This document shows, one piece after another, positions 36,982 through 46,478 of a DNA stretch of 64,000 bases. The notes beneath the pieces were generated by a model. It did no database searches and was not told the origin of the DNA. It saw only the letters and a program-made list of their open reading frames with translations. Made by a program: the position numbers and the translations under genes. The stretch is from Luteimonas huabeiensis HB2. GTDB lineage: Bacteria > Pseudomonadota > Gammaproteobacteria > Xanthomonadales > Xanthomonadaceae. The stretch lies in contig NZ_JAAN01000013.1 of the NCBI RefSeq assembly GCF_000559025.1, forward strand, positions 1 through 64,000. Reading direction: 5' to 3'. Positions within the stretch are counted from its first letter, which is position 1. The number at the start of each line of letters is the position of its first letter.

Positions 36982-37893
36982 ATGGCAGCGGGGAACGGGA
37001 AACGCGGCGCTCGCCGCGCACGGACGCTGGCGGCGTGGGGGTGCGCATTGCTGCTGGCAGGCTGCACCTATCCGATCCGCGAGCACAACATCGTGATCCC
37101 GCGCACGGCGGCACCGGTGGATCTGGCGGCGCTGCGCGGGCGCTTCCCCGACCACCGGATCGAGGCGATGACCATCGACGCGGCCGGCGGGGCGTTGCTG
37201 CACGGGCTGCGGTTCACGCGCGAGGACGCGCTCGCGACGTTGCTCTACTTCGGCGGGAACGGCTACACGGTCGCGCGCTTCGCGGAGCGCAGCGCGCGCG
37301 CCTACGCAGAGGTGCCGGTCAACATCGTGCTCGTCGACCATCGCGGCTACGGGGCGAGCACCGGCACGGCCGGCCTCGATGCGCTGCTGGCCGATGCGCT
37401 GACCGTTCACGACCACGTGCGCGACGACGCCCGGCTGGGCGGGCTGCCGCTGATCGTGCACGGCCATTCGCTGGGCAGCTTCATGGCCGGCCACGTCGCG
37501 GCCGCGCGCCGGCTCGATGGGTTGGTGCTGGAAGGCTCGGTGACCACCACCGAGGACTGGGCCACGCACCTGCGGTCCCGGCAGCCCCTGTGGGCGCGGA
37601 TGCTGGTGCGCCGGGTGGCGCCGGAAGGCGCGTTGGCGGGCAAGGGCAACCTCGGCGTCGTCGCGGCGCTGGACGAGCCGGTGCTGATCGTCGCCGGTGC
37701 CGACGATGCGGTCACGCCGCCGCGTTTCGCGCAGGCGCTGTTCGATGCCGCCTCGCCGCCCGGCGGGCGCAAGCGGCTGCTGATCGTCTCCGGCCGCGAT
37801 CACATGAGCGCCACCGATTCGCCGGCGTTCCGCCGCGCGCTGGCCGCGTTCGTCGCCTCGGACGTCGTCGCCGCCGGTCGCGCCGCGAATTGA
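36982..37893 (+). CDS. Alpha/beta hydrolase, predicted lipoprotein
   Basis: A 303-residue protein with a signal peptide ending in lipobox LAGC (residue about 28), so probably anchored in an envelope membrane. The hydrolase fold is clear: LLYFGGNGYTVARF, VLVDHRGYGASTG, the nucleophile elbow HGHSLGSFMAGH (Ser in G-H-S-L-G), VLIVAGADDAV with the acid Asp, and GRDHMSA with the catalytic His. It resembles BAAT/dienelactone-type or YfhR/Bem46-like hydrolases of unknown substrate. ATG 36982 follows a weak GGGGG. It lies between rsmI and rnpB, 47 bp after rsmI, and may be co-transcribed with rsmI. Confidence 0.85.
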   Translation: MAAGNGKRGARRARTLAAWGCALLLAGCTYPIREHNIVIPRTAAPVDLAALRGRFPDHRIEAMTIDAAGGALLHGLRFTREDALATLLYFGGNGYTVARFAERSARAYAEVPVNIVLVDHRGYGASTGTAGLDALLADALTVHDHVRDDARLGGLPLIVHGHSLGSFMAGHVAAARRLDGLVLEGSVTTTEDWATHLRSRQPLWARMLVRRVAPEGALAGKGNLGVVAALDEPVLIVAGADDAVTPPRFAQALFDAASPPGGRKRLLIVSGRDHMSATDSPAFRRALAAFVASDVVAAGRAAN

Positions 37894-37928
37894 GTCCCGG
37901 GGTGCTTCGCCGTGCGACAATGCGCGCG

Positions 37929-38299
37929 GCGGAGTCGGCCGGACAGCCGCGTCATCGCTTGCGATGCCGAGGAAAGTCCGGGCTCCACAGGGCACGGTGC
38001 CAGGTAATGCCTGGGCGGCGCGAGCCGACGGAAAGTGCAACAGAGAGCAGACCGCCGATGGCCGTCCTGTCCGCTCCGGCGGATGCGGCGGCACAGGCAA
38101 GGGTGAAACGGTGCGGTAAGAGCGCACCGCGAGTCCGGCAACGGACCGGCACGGCAAACCCCACCGGGAGCAAGACCAAATAGGGACCTCATGGCGCGGC
38201 CCGCGTCGGGTCCGGGTAGGTCGCTCGAGCGTATCGGCGACGATGCGCCTAGAGGAATGGCTGTCCACGACAGAACCCGGCTTACAGGCCGACTCCGCC
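37929..38299 (+). ncRNA. rnpB: RNase P RNA (class A)
   Basis: The catalytic RNA of ribonuclease P, which matures tRNA 5' ends. The terminal helix pairs GCGGAGTCGGCC at the start with GGCCGACTCCGC at the end (38288-38299). Universally conserved blocks are present: GAGGAAAGTCCGGGCTCC, GGTGCCAGGTAA, CAACAGAGAGCAGACCGCC, GGGTGAAACGGTGCGGTAAG and AGCAAGACCAAATAGGG, then GAATGGCTGTCCACGACAG with AACCCGGCTTA. Length (about 371 nt) fits type A. An extended -10 (TGCGACAAT, 37913-37921) immediately precedes it. Open frames across the RNA are incidental. Confidence 0.97.
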
Positions 38300-38365
38300 C
38301 CCCCCAAAAAACAGAAGCCACCGCAGCCCATTCGCCTCGGCACCCGCTGCCTTCCCGAAGCCGAA

Positions 38366-38500
38366 CCCGCACGGCCCCATCGCCCCTCTCCCGCGAGCGG
38401 GAGAGGGGTTGGGGTGAAACGCGCCAGCGCCTTCGCCGAAGCCCGTTTCTCCGGTCGTCGCCTCCTGCCCGCACGGCCCCATCGCCCCTCTCGCACGTAC
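38366..38500. repeat. REP-like hairpin with 102-bp-spaced direct repeats
   Basis: A 25-bp block containing CCCGCACGGCCCCATCGCCC occurs at 38366 and again at 38468. The first copy is followed by a hairpin CTCTCCCGC-GA-GCGGGAGAG and TTGGGGTGAAA. The second copy has a decayed hairpin (CTCTCGCACGTACGGAAG). The element lies between rnpB and the TonB-domain gene and belongs to the family seen at 18197 and 58085. The rest of the 38300-38604 gap shows no gene. Confidence 0.75.
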
Positions 38501-38604
38501 GGAAGAAGCGTTGGCGCGAGGCAGCCCATCCAGGCGCCGTCCCGCTGACCCGTTCATGTCATCTGCGCTGCCGAGAATCGCGCCTCGCACGACAGGGGGT
38601 GCGC

Positions 38605-39591
38605 ATGAGCATGTGGCGGCGGCGCGCGGGCGCCGCCCTGTTGGGGACCATCGTCGGGCTCGGGGGATGCGACCGCGCCGATCCGCCGGCGCCGGCGTTG
38701 CCGGAAGGGAGCGGCGCGGCAGATGCGGCCGGCCGTGCCGGCGCGATCGGGCCGGCGGCGGAGGTCGAGGCGCTGCGGCGTCGCGCGCAGGCCGCGCTGC
38801 AGGCGCGGAGGTTGCATGCGCCGGCCGGCGACAACGCCGCCGAGCATTTCCTCGCCCTGCGGGCCCGGGCGCCGGCCGACGCGGCGGCGCGCGAGGCGCT
38901 GCTGGGGCTGCAGCCCTACGTCCTGATCGCGGCCGAGCAGGCGCTGGCCCGTGCCGATGCGGACGAGGCGGCGCGGCTGGCGGCCCTGCTGGCGCGCATC
39001 GATCCGGCCGCGCCCGCGTTGCCGCGCCTGCGCGGAGCGCTGGCCGCGCTCGACGCGGCGCCCGCCGCGCCCGCCGATCCCGGCCGCGACGTCGCGCTGT
39101 CTCCGGCCGGCGCGGCGGACGCACCCGCCGTGCCCGCGCCGGACCGGTCGTCGGCCGCGATGCCCGCGCGGGACGTGGCGGCGAGCGTGCCGGCGCTGCC
39201 GTCCCCCGCGGCCCCGGTTCCCGAACCGGGCCCGGGGCCGGTCGTGGCGGCGCCCGAGGCGCCCGCCCCCCGTGCGGATGCGCGGGCCGCGTCGGCCCCG
39301 CCGGCGTCCGCCCGGCCGCCGGCCCTGGTCCAGGACGCCGCGCCGCGCTACCCGACCGTCGCGCTCAACCGGCGGCTGGAGGGGCAGGTGGTGCTGGCGT
39401 TCTCGATCGGCCCCGACGGCCGGGTCGCCCAGGCGCGCGTCGTCTCCGCCGAGCCGGCCGGGGTGTTCGACCGCGCCGCGCTGGCCGCGGCGGCGCAGTG
39501 GCGCTTCGAGGCCACCGGGCGCATCCACGCCACCACGCGCACGCTGCGCTTCTCGCTCGACGAGGCCGGCGCGTCCGCCGCCGGCGGCTGA
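38605..39591 (+). CDS. TonB C-terminal-domain protein, predicted lipoprotein
   Basis: A 328-residue protein. It starts at ATG 38605 and has a short signal peptide ending in GLGGC, a lipobox. Residues about 45-150 are Ala-rich helices; residues 150-240 are a Pro/Ala-rich stretch typical of TonB periplasmic spans. The C-terminal 80 residues are a TonB family domain: PALVQDAAPRYPTVALNRRL, then EGQVVLAFSIGPDGRV and FDRAALAAAAQWRFEATG. Ordinary TonB proteins are anchored by an N-terminal membrane helix; a lipidated anchor is unusual. It may be a transducer for TonB-dependent receptors or a structural protein. No ExbB/ExbD genes are adjacent. Confidence 0.78.
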   Translation: MSMWRRRAGAALLGTIVGLGGCDRADPPAPALPEGSGAADAAGRAGAIGPAAEVEALRRRAQAALQARRLHAPAGDNAAEHFLALRARAPADAAAREALLGLQPYVLIAAEQALARADADEAARLAALLARIDPAAPALPRLRGALAALDAAPAAPADPGRDVALSPAGAADAPAVPAPDRSSAAMPARDVAASVPALPSPAAPVPEPGPGPVVAAPEAPAPRADARAASAPPASARPPALVQDAAPRYPTVALNRRLEGQVVLAFSIGPDGRVAQARVVSAEPAGVFDRAALAAAAQWRFEATGRIHATTRTLRFSLDEAGASAAGG

Positions 39592-39799
39592 GCCGCCGCT
39601 CGCGCGCCGCAGCGCCCGCGCCCCGAGAGGCGCCACGGCGTGCGCGGGCCCCGCCAGGCCACGTCCACCTTCCGGAAACCGGGCCTTCGAGCGCCGTGGG
39701 ACGTCGCGTCCTGCGCATCCAGCGGCCGCCTGCAAGCCAAGCCTCGCGGGCCGGCGCGCGCCTTCACATGCCCTGCAAGACCCTGAACTGCGTCTCGAA
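39592..39799. other. Gap between the TonB-domain gene and the dcw regulatory region
   Basis: These 208 bp are GC-rich and carry no gene I can support. Composition falls sharply towards the right end, where the AT-rich dcw control region begins at about 39790. Confidence 0.4.
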
Positions 39800-39814
39800 T
39801 CTCAAAATTTGAGA
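39800..39814. promoter_or_regulatory. Inverted repeat upstream of the dcw promoter
   Basis: TCTCAAA-A-TTTGAGA has perfect 7-bp arms around one base, in an AT-rich island 93 bp upstream of the putative dcw -35 box. It looks like a binding site for a dimeric regulator. No T-tract follows, which argues against a terminator. Confidence 0.45.
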
Positions 39815-39827
39815 CGAAACAGTCGCT

Positions 39828-39836
39828 TGTGGATAA
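39828..39836 (-). promoter_or_regulatory. Consensus DnaA box upstream of mraZ
   Basis: TGTGGATAA on the + strand is the exact complement of the DnaA consensus TTATCCACA. It is a single box 70 bp upstream of the putative dcw -35, so it suggests DnaA influence on division genes rather than a replication origin. A chance match is possible. Confidence 0.4.
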
Positions 39837-39906
39837 AGCTTGAACAAGTCTGTGAACTTCTCCGCAAGTCATTGACCCGCCTAGTGAAAATTTGTCGCAG
39901 GAGTTG

Positions 39907-39935
39907 TTGACAACCCCTGGGGTGGGTCATAAGGT
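39907..39935 (+). promoter_or_regulatory. Putative dcw (mraZ) promoter
   Basis: A perfect -35 box TTGACA (39907-39912) is followed after 17 bp by TAAGGT (39930-39935), a weak -10. The spacer contains the palindrome ACCCC-T-GGGGT. The start of transcription would be near 39942, leaving a leader of about 77 nt before the mraZ GTG. The downstream repeats suit repression by MraZ. Confidence 0.55.
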
Positions 39936-39969
39936 GGCGTTGCGTGGAATAACCGGGAAATTTGTGGTT
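39935..39969 (+). promoter_or_regulatory. Putative MraZ operator: four pentamers at exact 10-bp spacing
   Basis: TGGCG (39935), TGGAA (39945), GGGAA (39955) and TGGTT (39965) recur every 10 bp, with 5-bp spacers. In E. coli, MraZ binds direct repeats of TGGGN separated by 5 bp just upstream of its own gene. Position and spacing match, though only one pentamer has three consecutive G. The array overlaps the -10 and early transcribed region, as expected for autorepression. Confidence 0.55.
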
Positions 39970-40018
39970 TTCCGCGGCATCGAAGCCCGCCGCAGACGGG
40001 CATACCGGGCAGACAGCA

Positions 40019-40465
40019 GTGTTCCAGGGCGAGACCGCCATCACCATCGACGACAAGGGCCGGTTGGCGATCCCGACCGCGTTCCGCGAGCTCGTCGGCA
40101 AGGCGTGCGGCGGTCGCCTGGTCATCACCTACAACCCCTTCGAGGCCGGCTGCCTGTTCATCTACCCCCAGGCCGAGTGGGAGCGCGTGCGCGATGCGGT
40201 CAACAAGCTGCCCGGCTCGTTGTCCGCGCACCGCCGCATGCAGCGCAACCTGGTCGGCTCCGCGGCGCACGTGGAGATGGACGGCAGCGGCCGCATCGGC
40301 GTGCCGGCCAGCCACCGCGCGGCGGTCGGCATCGAGCGCAAGGCGGTGCTGCTCGGCATGGGCGACAAGTTCGAACTCTGGAGCGAGCAGGCGCATCACG
40401 CGCAGATCCGTCAGGTGATCACCGACGAGGATCTGAGCGAGCAAATGCTCGAATTGAAGCTGTGA
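40019..40465 (+). CDS. mraZ: Transcriptional regulator MraZ
   Basis: A 148-residue AbrB-fold regulator that forms ring oligomers and represses the dcw cluster. Start GTG 40019 gives the conserved N-terminus (V)[18 protein letters not shown]; an earlier in-frame ATG (39962) would add 19 residues foreign to the family. The two DXXXR-containing repeats are visible: [16 protein letters not shown] and [15 protein letters not shown]. No strong Shine-Dalgarno is visible. The rsmH start overlaps the stop by 4 nt. Repeats upstream are candidate binding sites. Confidence 0.95.
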   Translation: MFQGETAITIDDKGRLAIPTAFRELVGKACGGRLVITYNPFEAGCLFIYPQAEWERVRDAVNKLPGSLSAHRRMQRNLVGSAAHVEMDGSGRIGVPASHRAAVGIERKAVLLGMGDKFELWSEQAHHAQIRQVITDEDLSEQMLELKL

Positions 40466-41514
40466 GCGCGGGTGGCGCGGACGCCCGGTCCGGCCACCTC
40501 CCGGTCATGGTCGCGCAGGTCATGGAGGGGCTGCGGGTGGTGGAGGACGGAACGTATCTGGACGGCACGTTCGGGCGCGGCGGGCATGCGCGGCGCGTGC
40601 TGGAACGCTTGGGCGAGAGAGGCCGGCTGCTGCTGATGGACAAGGACCCCGAAGCGATCGCCGCGGCCGAACGCGAGTTCGGCGCGGACCCGCGCGTGGC
40701 CATCCGTCGCGGCAGCTTCGCCGGGCTCGGCGACTGGCCGGCCGCGGCCGGCGGGCTGGACGGGGTGCTGCTGGACCTGGGCGTGTCGTCGCCGCAGCTC
40801 GACGTGGCCGAACGCGGCTTCTCCTTCGGCAAGGACGGTCCGCTCGACATGCGCATGGACCCGGAGGCCGGCCGCAGCGCCGCCGACTGGCTGGCCACCG
40901 CCGAGGAGCGCGAGATCGCCGACGTGCTGTGGACCTACGGCGAAGAGCGCCACAGCCGCCGCATCGCCCGCGCGATCGTGGCGCAGCGCGCGCTCGCGCC
41001 GATCGTGCGCACCGCGCAGCTGGCGGAGCTGGTCGCCTCGGCGACGCCGCGCGGCAGCGACCGCATCCACCCGGCCACCCGGACCTTCCAGGCCATCCGC
41101 ATCCACGTCAACCGCGAGCTGGCCGATCTCGAGGCCGGGCTCGACGCGGCGCTGGAGGCCCTGCGGCCCGGCGGGCGGCTGGCGGTGATCAGCTTCCACT
41201 CGCTCGAGGACCGGATCGTCAAGCGCTTCGTCGCCCGCCACGCCAAGGCCCCCCCGGCCAACCGCCGCCTGCCCGAGGCGGCCCCGTTCGTGCCGCGCCT
41301 GCGCGCGATCGGCGACGCCCGCAAGGCCGAGGCCGACGAGACCGCCGCCAACCCGCGCGCCCGCAGCGCGGTGCTGCGGGTGGCCGAGAAACTGGGGCCA
41401 GGGGCCGGAGGCCAGGGGCCGGAAAACACGACGAGCCAACGAGGCGACCGCGTTTCCCCGACCCCTGGCCCCTGGTCCCCGGCCTCCGGGCTCCGCAGGA
41501 GCCCCACGCCATGA
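40462..41514 (+). CDS. rsmH: 16S rRNA (cytosine(1402)-N(4))-methyltransferase with repeat-derived C-terminal tail
   Basis: A 350-residue SAM-dependent enzyme that N4-methylates C1402 of 16S rRNA, the partner modification to RsmI. Start GTG 40462 overlaps mraZ. Motifs are [82 protein letters not shown] and [14 protein letters not shown]. The normal end is at about residue 311 ([11 protein letters not shown]). The last 39 residues ([17 protein letters not shown]...) are translated from a G-run heptamer element. The stop still overlaps the ftsL ATG by 4 nt, so coupling is preserved. Confidence 0.95.
   Translation: MSAGGADARSGHLPVMVAQVMEGLRVVEDGTYLDGTFGRGGHARRVLERLGERGRLLLMDKDPEAIAAAEREFGADPRVAIRRGSFAGLGDWPAAAGGLDGVLLDLGVSSPQLDVAERGFSFGKDGPLDMRMDPEAGRSAADWLATAEEREIADVLWTYGEERHSRRIARAIVAQRALAPIVRTAQLAELVASATPRGSDRIHPATRTFQAIRIHVNRELADLEAGLDAALEALRPGGRLAVISFHSLEDRIVKRFVARHAKAPPANRRLPEAAPFVPRLRAIGDARKAEADETAANPRARSAVLRVAEKLGPGAGGQGPENTTSQRGDRVSPTPGPWSPASGLRRSPTP
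41394..41494. repeat. Inverted GGGGCCA heptamer element inside the rsmH 3' end
   Basis: The left arm (41394-41422) is four 7-bp units of the type GGGGCC(A/G), with one GAGGCCA. The right arm (41456-41494) is the inverted counterpart (CCCCTGG, TCCCCGG and CCTCCGG types). About 33 bp of unrelated sequence lies between. The arms can pair in RNA into a long hairpin that ends just before AGGAG (41497-41501), the ftsL ribosome binding site. Confidence 0.85.
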
Positions 41515-41774
41515 CCCGCTTCCTGCTCGCCGTGGTGATCCTGGCCTGCGTGGTCACCGCGATCGGGGTGGTGCATGCGCGCCACCAGCACCGGTTGCTG
41601 TTCGTCGAGCTGACCCGGCTGGAGAACGCGCGCGACGAACTCAACATCGAGTTCGGCCGGCTGCAGCTGGAGCAGGCGACCTGGGCGGAGAGCAACCGCA
41701 TCGACCAGGTCGCGCGCGAGCGGCTGGGGATGCAGTTCCCCGAGACCGCCGACATCGTGGTGATCCGGCCATGA
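41511..41774 (+). CDS. ftsL: Cell division protein FtsL
   Basis: An 87-residue bitopic membrane protein of the FtsQLB complex. One transmembrane helix ([18 protein letters not shown]) is followed by a periplasmic coiled coil with leucine-zipper-like spacing ([29 protein letters not shown]) and the conserved [15 protein letters not shown] 41511 overlaps the rsmH stop; AGGAG is 9 nt upstream. The ftsI start overlaps its stop. The length is normal for Xanthomonad FtsL. Confidence 0.94.
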   Translation: MTRFLLAVVILACVVTAIGVVHARHQHRLLFVELTRLENARDELNIEFGRLQLEQATWAESNRIDQVARERLGMQFPETADIVVIRP

Positions 41775-43591
41775 GGTTCGGGCGCATCCCCGGTGGGCAC
41801 GCCAAGCGCCCGCGCACGCGCGCGCAGTTCAACCTGCGCGGCCGCCTGGCGCTGGTCGGTGGCGCGCTCGGGCTGTGCGCGCTGACCCTGGTCGGGCGCG
41901 CGGTCGACCTGCAGCTGATCGACAACGCCTACTACCAGCAGAAGGCGGATTCGCGCTTCCTGCGCGAGCTGCCGATCGCCACCTCGCGCGGCATGATCAC
42001 CGACCGCAACGGCGAGCCGCTGGCGATCTCGACGCCAGTGGCCTCGCTGTGGGCCAATCCGCAGGAATTGTCCAAGCACCCGGACCGCATCGCCGAGCTG
42101 GCCGAGGCCATCGGCCAGGATCCGGACCAGCTCGCGCGCGCGGTCGCCCAGCGCGCGGACAAGGAATTCATGTACCTGCCGGGGCAGCGGCGCATCCACC
42201 CGGCCAACGCGCAGAAGGTGCTGGCGCTCAACGTGCCCGGCGTCTTCAGCCAGCGCGAGTACCGACGCTTCTACCCCCAGGGCGAGGCGCTGGCGCACGT
42301 GCTGGGCTTCACCAACATCGACGACCGCGGCCAGGAGGGCATCGAGCTGGCGTTCGACGACTGGCTGCGCGGCCAGCCCGGCGCGCAGCGGGTGATCCGC
42401 GACCGCCGCGGCCGCATCGTCGAGAACGTGGACCTGGTGCGGCCGGCGCAGCCCGGCAAGGACCTGACGCTGTCGATCGACCGCCGGATCCAGTACCTGG
42501 CGCACCGCGAGCTGCGCAACGCCATCGTCGCCTCCGGCGCCAGCGCGGGGTCGTCGGTGATCCTGGACGTGGCCACCGGCGAGGTGCTGGCGATGGCCAA
42601 CCTACCGGCCTACAACCCGCACGTGCTCGGCAGCGCCGACCGCGAGGCGCGCCGCAACCGCGCGGTGACCGACCTGATCGAGCCGGGTTCGACGATCAAG
42701 CCGCTGACGGTCGCCGCCGCGCTCGAGGCCGGCACCATCCGCCCGGACACCCGCATCGACACCAATCCGGGCTGGATCCCCAACGGCCGCTACCGCACCA
42801 CCGATTTCCGCAACTACGGTGTGCTCGACGTCACCGGCGTCATCACCAAGAGCTCCAACGTGGGCGTGTCGAAGATCGTCCAGGGGCTGCCGGACGAGCG
42901 CTTCTACCAGTTCCTGCGCCGCTTCGGCTACGGGCAGAGCACCGGCAGCGGCTTCCCGGGCGAGGCCGCCGGCCTGTTCCCGGAGCCGGCGCGCTGGAGC
43001 GGCACCACCAAGCAGACCATGTCCTACGGCTACGGCCTGTCGGTCACGCCGCTGCAGATCGCCACCGCCTACGCTGCGCTCGGCAACGGCGGCCGGCTGA
43101 TCGCGCCGACCTTCATCAAGGGCCAGCACAACGAGCCGCGGCAGGTGCTGGACCCCGACATCGCGCGCGAGATCGTGCGGATGATGCAGACGGTGACCGA
43201 ACCGGGCGGCACCGCCACCCGCGCCGCGATCCTGGGCTACCACGTCGCCGGCAAGACCGGCACCGCGCGCAAGGCCAGCGCCGGCGGCTACGCGCGCCGC
43301 TACGTGGCCTTCTTCGCCGGCCTGGTGCCGGTGGAGAACCCGCGCTTCTCGATGGTGATCGTGATCGACGATCCGGACACCTCGCGCGGCGGCTCCACCT
43401 ACGGCGGGGGCTACATCTCGGCGCCGGTGTTCCGCGCCACCATGGAAGGTGCGCTGCGGCTGATGGACGTGCCGCCGGACGACATCGAGACCTGGCTGGC
43501 GGCGCAGGCAGAGGCCGAGCGCAAGCGCCGCGCCGCGGCGCCGCGCCCGGCCGCCACGGTGGCGGCGAACGCCCCGGGAGCGCCGCGATGA
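41771..43591 (+). CDS. ftsI: Septal peptidoglycan transpeptidase FtsI (PBP3)
   Basis: A 606-residue class B penicillin-binding protein that crosslinks septal peptidoglycan. After a short cytoplasmic N-terminus and one membrane helix ([20 protein letters not shown]) come the pedestal domain ([38 protein letters not shown]) and the transpeptidase domain. The latter has the active-site SxxK in [11 protein letters not shown], the SxN in KSSNVG and KTG in [10 protein letters not shown]. The C-terminal tail is Ala/Arg-rich. It overlaps ftsL and murE by 4 nt each. Confidence 0.97.
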   Translation: MRFGRIPGGHAKRPRTRAQFNLRGRLALVGGALGLCALTLVGRAVDLQLIDNAYYQQKADSRFLRELPIATSRGMITDRNGEPLAISTPVASLWANPQELSKHPDRIAELAEAIGQDPDQLARAVAQRADKEFMYLPGQRRIHPANAQKVLALNVPGVFSQREYRRFYPQGEALAHVLGFTNIDDRGQEGIELAFDDWLRGQPGAQRVIRDRRGRIVENVDLVRPAQPGKDLTLSIDRRIQYLAHRELRNAIVASGASAGSSVILDVATGEVLAMANLPAYNPHVLGSADREARRNRAVTDLIEPGSTIKPLTVAAALEAGTIRPDTRIDTNPGWIPNGRYRTTDFRNYGVLDVTGVITKSSNVGVSKIVQGLPDERFYQFLRRFGYGQSTGSGFPGEAAGLFPEPARWSGTTKQTMSYGYGLSVTPLQIATAYAALGNGGRLIAPTFIKGQHNEPRQVLDPDIAREIVRMMQTVTEPGGTATRAAILGYHVAGKTGTARKASAGGYARRYVAFFAGLVPVENPRFSMVIVIDDPDTSRGGSTYGGGYISAPVFRATMEGALRLMDVPPDDIETWLAAQAEAERKRRAAAPRPAATVAANAPGAPR

Positions 43592-45057
43592 CCCGCATGG
43601 CGCTGGCCGAACTGCTGCCCGACGTCCCCGGCATCCCCGCCGGCCTGATCGTGTCCGGGCTGGCCCAGGACAGCCGCGAGGCCGGGCCGGGCGACGCCTT
43701 CCTGGCCATCCCGGGCTTCGGCACCCACGGCCTGCGCTTCGCCGCGCGCGCCCTGGACGCCGGCGCGGCGGCGGTGCTGTACGAGCCGCCGGCGCCGGCC
43801 GACGCCGCGCCGCCCGAGGGCGCGATCGCGGTCCCCGGCCTGCGCGCGCGCATCGGTGCGATGGCCGACCGCCTGTACGGCGCGCCCTCGCGGGCGATGA
43901 CGATGGTCGGGGTGACCGGCACCAGCGGCAAGACCTCCTGCGTGCAGCTCATCGCGCAGGCGCTGGAGGCGCTGGGCACGCGCGCGGGCACCATCGGCAC
44001 CCTCGGTGCCGGCCTGCTCGGCGCGGTGGCGCCGACCGGCTTCACCACCCCGCAGGTCGCGCAGGTGCATGCGCTGCTGGCGCGGCTGCGCGACGACGGC
44101 GCCCGGGCGGTGGCGATGGAAGTCAGCTCGCACGCGCTCGACCAGGGACGGGTGGACGCGGTGCATTACGACGTGGCCGTGTTCACCAACCTCAGCCGCG
44201 ACCATCTCGACTACCACGGCGACATGGCCGCCTACGGCGAGGCCAAGGCGCGGCTGTTCGCGCGCGAGGGCCTGCGCGCGGCGGTGCTGAACGTGGACGA
44301 CGCCTTCGGTGCCGCCCTGCCGGGGCGGCTGCACCGCGGCGTGCGCGCGATCGCGTTCAGCGCGCAGGGCCGCGACGGCGCCGACCTGTCCGCGCACGAC
44401 GTCGTGCTGGACGATCGCGGCCTCGCGTTCGTCCTGCGCGCTGGCGGCTTCGAGGCCCGGGTGCGCTCGCCGCTGCTGGGCCGCTTCAACGTGGACAACC
44501 TGCTGGCCGTGGCCGGGGTGCTGCTGGCGCTGGGCCGCGCGCCGGCGGAGATCGCGCCGGTGCTGGGCGCGCTGCAGCCGATCCCGGGGCGGATGAACCG
44601 CTACGGCGGCGGCGACGCGCTGCCGCTGGTGGTGGTGGACTACTCGCACAAGCCCGATGCGCTGCGGCAGGCGCTGCAATCGCTGCGCGGCCACTTGCGC
44701 GGCGAGCTGACCTGCGTGTTCGGCTGCGGCGGCGAGCGCGACCGCGGCAAGCGTCCGCAGATGGCGGCGATCGCCGAGGCCAACGCCGAGCGGGTGATCG
44801 TCACCGACGACAACCCCCGCGGCGAGGACGGCGACGCGATCGTGGCCGAGATCGTGGCCGGCTTCGCGGAGCCCGCGCGGGTGCGGGTCGAGCGCGACCG
44901 CGGCCGCGCGATCGCGCTCGCGGTGGGCGAGGCCGGTCCGGGCGACATCGTGCTGATCGCCGGCAAGGGCCACGAGCCCTACCAGGAGATCGCCGGCGTG
45001 CGCCATCCCTTCGACGACGGCGAGGCGGCCAGCCGCGCCCTGGAGGCGCGCGCATGA
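43588..45057 (+). CDS. murE: UDP-MurNAc-L-Ala-D-Glu:meso-diaminopimelate ligase
   Basis: A 489-residue cytosolic ATP-dependent ligase that adds meso-diaminopimelate to the stem peptide. Motifs visible are [17 protein letters not shown], the P-loop [28 protein letters not shown] (carbamylated-Lys region follows), [15 protein letters not shown], and [15 protein letters not shown]. The DAP-specificity loop [10 protein letters not shown] and [12 protein letters not shown] are also present, supporting DAP rather than lysine. Start ATG 43588 overlaps ftsI and the stop overlaps murF. Confidence 0.97.
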   Translation: MTRMALAELLPDVPGIPAGLIVSGLAQDSREAGPGDAFLAIPGFGTHGLRFAARALDAGAAAVLYEPPAPADAAPPEGAIAVPGLRARIGAMADRLYGAPSRAMTMVGVTGTSGKTSCVQLIAQALEALGTRAGTIGTLGAGLLGAVAPTGFTTPQVAQVHALLARLRDDGARAVAMEVSSHALDQGRVDAVHYDVAVFTNLSRDHLDYHGDMAAYGEAKARLFAREGLRAAVLNVDDAFGAALPGRLHRGVRAIAFSAQGRDGADLSAHDVVLDDRGLAFVLRAGGFEARVRSPLLGRFNVDNLLAVAGVLLALGRAPAEIAPVLGALQPIPGRMNRYGGGDALPLVVVDYSHKPDALRQALQSLRGHLRGELTCVFGCGGERDRGKRPQMAAIAEANAERVIVTDDNPRGEDGDAIVAEIVAGFAEPARVRVERDRGRAIALAVGEAGPGDIVLIAGKGHEPYQEIAGVRHPFDDGEAASRALEARA

Positions 45058-46478
45058 GCCTGCCCATCGCCCCGGTGGCCTTGTCGGAGATCGCCCGCCT
45101 GGCGCAGGGCCGGCTGGAGCGCGCCGGCGGCCAGGACCCGCGCATCGACGCGGTGGAGACCGATACCCGCACGCTCGGCGGCCAGCCGGGCGCCGCGGCC
45201 TTGTTCGTCGCCCTGCGCGGGCCGCGATTCGACGGCCACGACCACGTCGCCGCCGCCGCGGCGCAGGGCGCGCGCGCGGCGCTGGTGGCGCGCCCGGTCG
45301 AGGCGGAGATCGCCCAGATCGTGGTCGACGACACCCAGGCCGCGCTGGCGCGCTGGGCCGGCGCCGTGCAGCGCGCGCGCCCGGCCACGGTGGTGGGCAT
45401 CACCGGCAGCAACGGCAAGACCAGCGTCAAGTCGATGGCGCTGGCGGTGCTGTCGCGCGTGGGCAGCGCCTATGCCAACCCGGGCAACCGCAACAACGAG
45501 ATCGGCCTGCCGCTGTCGGTGCTGTCGGCGCCGGCCGACGCGCGCTTCGCGGTGTACGAGATGGGGGCCGGCAAGCCCGGCGACATCGCCTGGCTGACGG
45601 CCGTGGCGCGCCCGCAGGTGGCGCTGGTCAACAACGTCGCCCCGGCGCACCTGGAGCGCATGGGCAGCCTGTACGGCGTGGCCGAGACCAAGGGCGCGAT
45701 CTACGACGCGCTGCCGGCCGACGGCACCGCGGTGATCAACGCCGACGACGCCTTCGCGCCGTACTTCGCCGAGCGCGCCCACGGGCGCCGCCTGCTGCGC
45801 TTCGGCATCGAGGCCAGCGCCGACGTCGCCGCGCATGCCATCCGCGGCAGCGATGCCGGTTCCACCTTCGTGCTGGCGCTGCCCGATGCCGAGGTCGCGG
45901 TGGAACTGCCGCTGCCGGGCCGCCACAGCGTGCGCAACGCACTGGCCGCGGCGGCGATCGGCTGGGCGCTCGGCGCCAGCGCCGACGCCATCGCCGCGGC
46001 ACTGGCATCGGCGCAGCCGGTGGCCGGCCGCCTGGCCCGCCATCGCCTGCGCGGCGGCGGGCTGCTGATCGACGACACCTACAACGCCAACCCGGGCTCG
46101 ATGGCCGCGGCGATCGACACCCTGGCGGTCGCGCCGGGCCGGCGCTGGCTGGTGCTGGGCGACATGGGCGAGCTGGGCGCGGACGCGCAGGCGCTGCACG
46201 CCGAGATCGGCCGCCGCGCCCGCCAGGCCGGCGTCGAGCGCCTGTTCGCGCTGGGCCGGTTGAGCGCGGCGGCGGCGGACGCCTTCGGCGCCGGCGCCGC
46301 CCATTACGCGAACCACGCGGCGCTGACCGAAGCGCTCGCCGCCGAGGCGGCCGCCGTGACGGCGGCCGGGGAGGGCGCGCGGCTGCGCGTGCTGATCAAG
46401 GGGTCGCGCAGCAGCGCGATGGAGCGGGTGGCGTCCGCATTGCTCGAATCGATGGGAGACGCGGCCGATGCTGCTTGA
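45054..46478 (+). CDS. murF: UDP-MurNAc-tripeptide:D-Ala-D-Ala ligase
   Basis: A 474-residue ATP-dependent ligase that attaches the D-alanyl-D-alanine made by Ddl, completing the UDP-MurNAc-pentapeptide. It has ETDTRTL at the UDP-binding domain, P-loop [75 protein letters not shown] and [13 protein letters not shown]. Its end overlaps mraY by 11 bp. The length is typical. Confidence 0.97.
   Translation: MSLPIAPVALSEIARLAQGRLERAGGQDPRIDAVETDTRTLGGQPGAAALFVALRGPRFDGHDHVAAAAAQGARAALVARPVEAEIAQIVVDDTQAALARWAGAVQRARPATVVGITGSNGKTSVKSMALAVLSRVGSAYANPGNRNNEIGLPLSVLSAPADARFAVYEMGAGKPGDIAWLTAVARPQVALVNNVAPAHLERMGSLYGVAETKGAIYDALPADGTAVINADDAFAPYFAERAHGRRLLRFGIEASADVAAHAIRGSDAGSTFVLALPDAEVAVELPLPGRHSVRNALAAAAIGWALGASADAIAAALASAQPVAGRLARHRLRGGGLLIDDTYNANPGSMAAAIDTLAVAPGRRWLVLGDMGELGADAQALHAEIGRRARQAGVERLFALGRLSAAAADAFGAGAAHYANHAALTEALAAEAAAVTAAGEGARLRVLIKGSRSSAMERVASALLESMGDAADAA

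Noticed and set aside
37800-38474. Open frames overlapping RNase P RNA
   Set aside because: The region is explained by conserved RNase P RNA blocks and the predicted peptides match nothing.
39828-39836. Replication origin suggested by a DnaA box
   Set aside because: Only one perfect box, no AT-rich unwinding element cluster, and no dnaA/dnaN/gidA neighbours.
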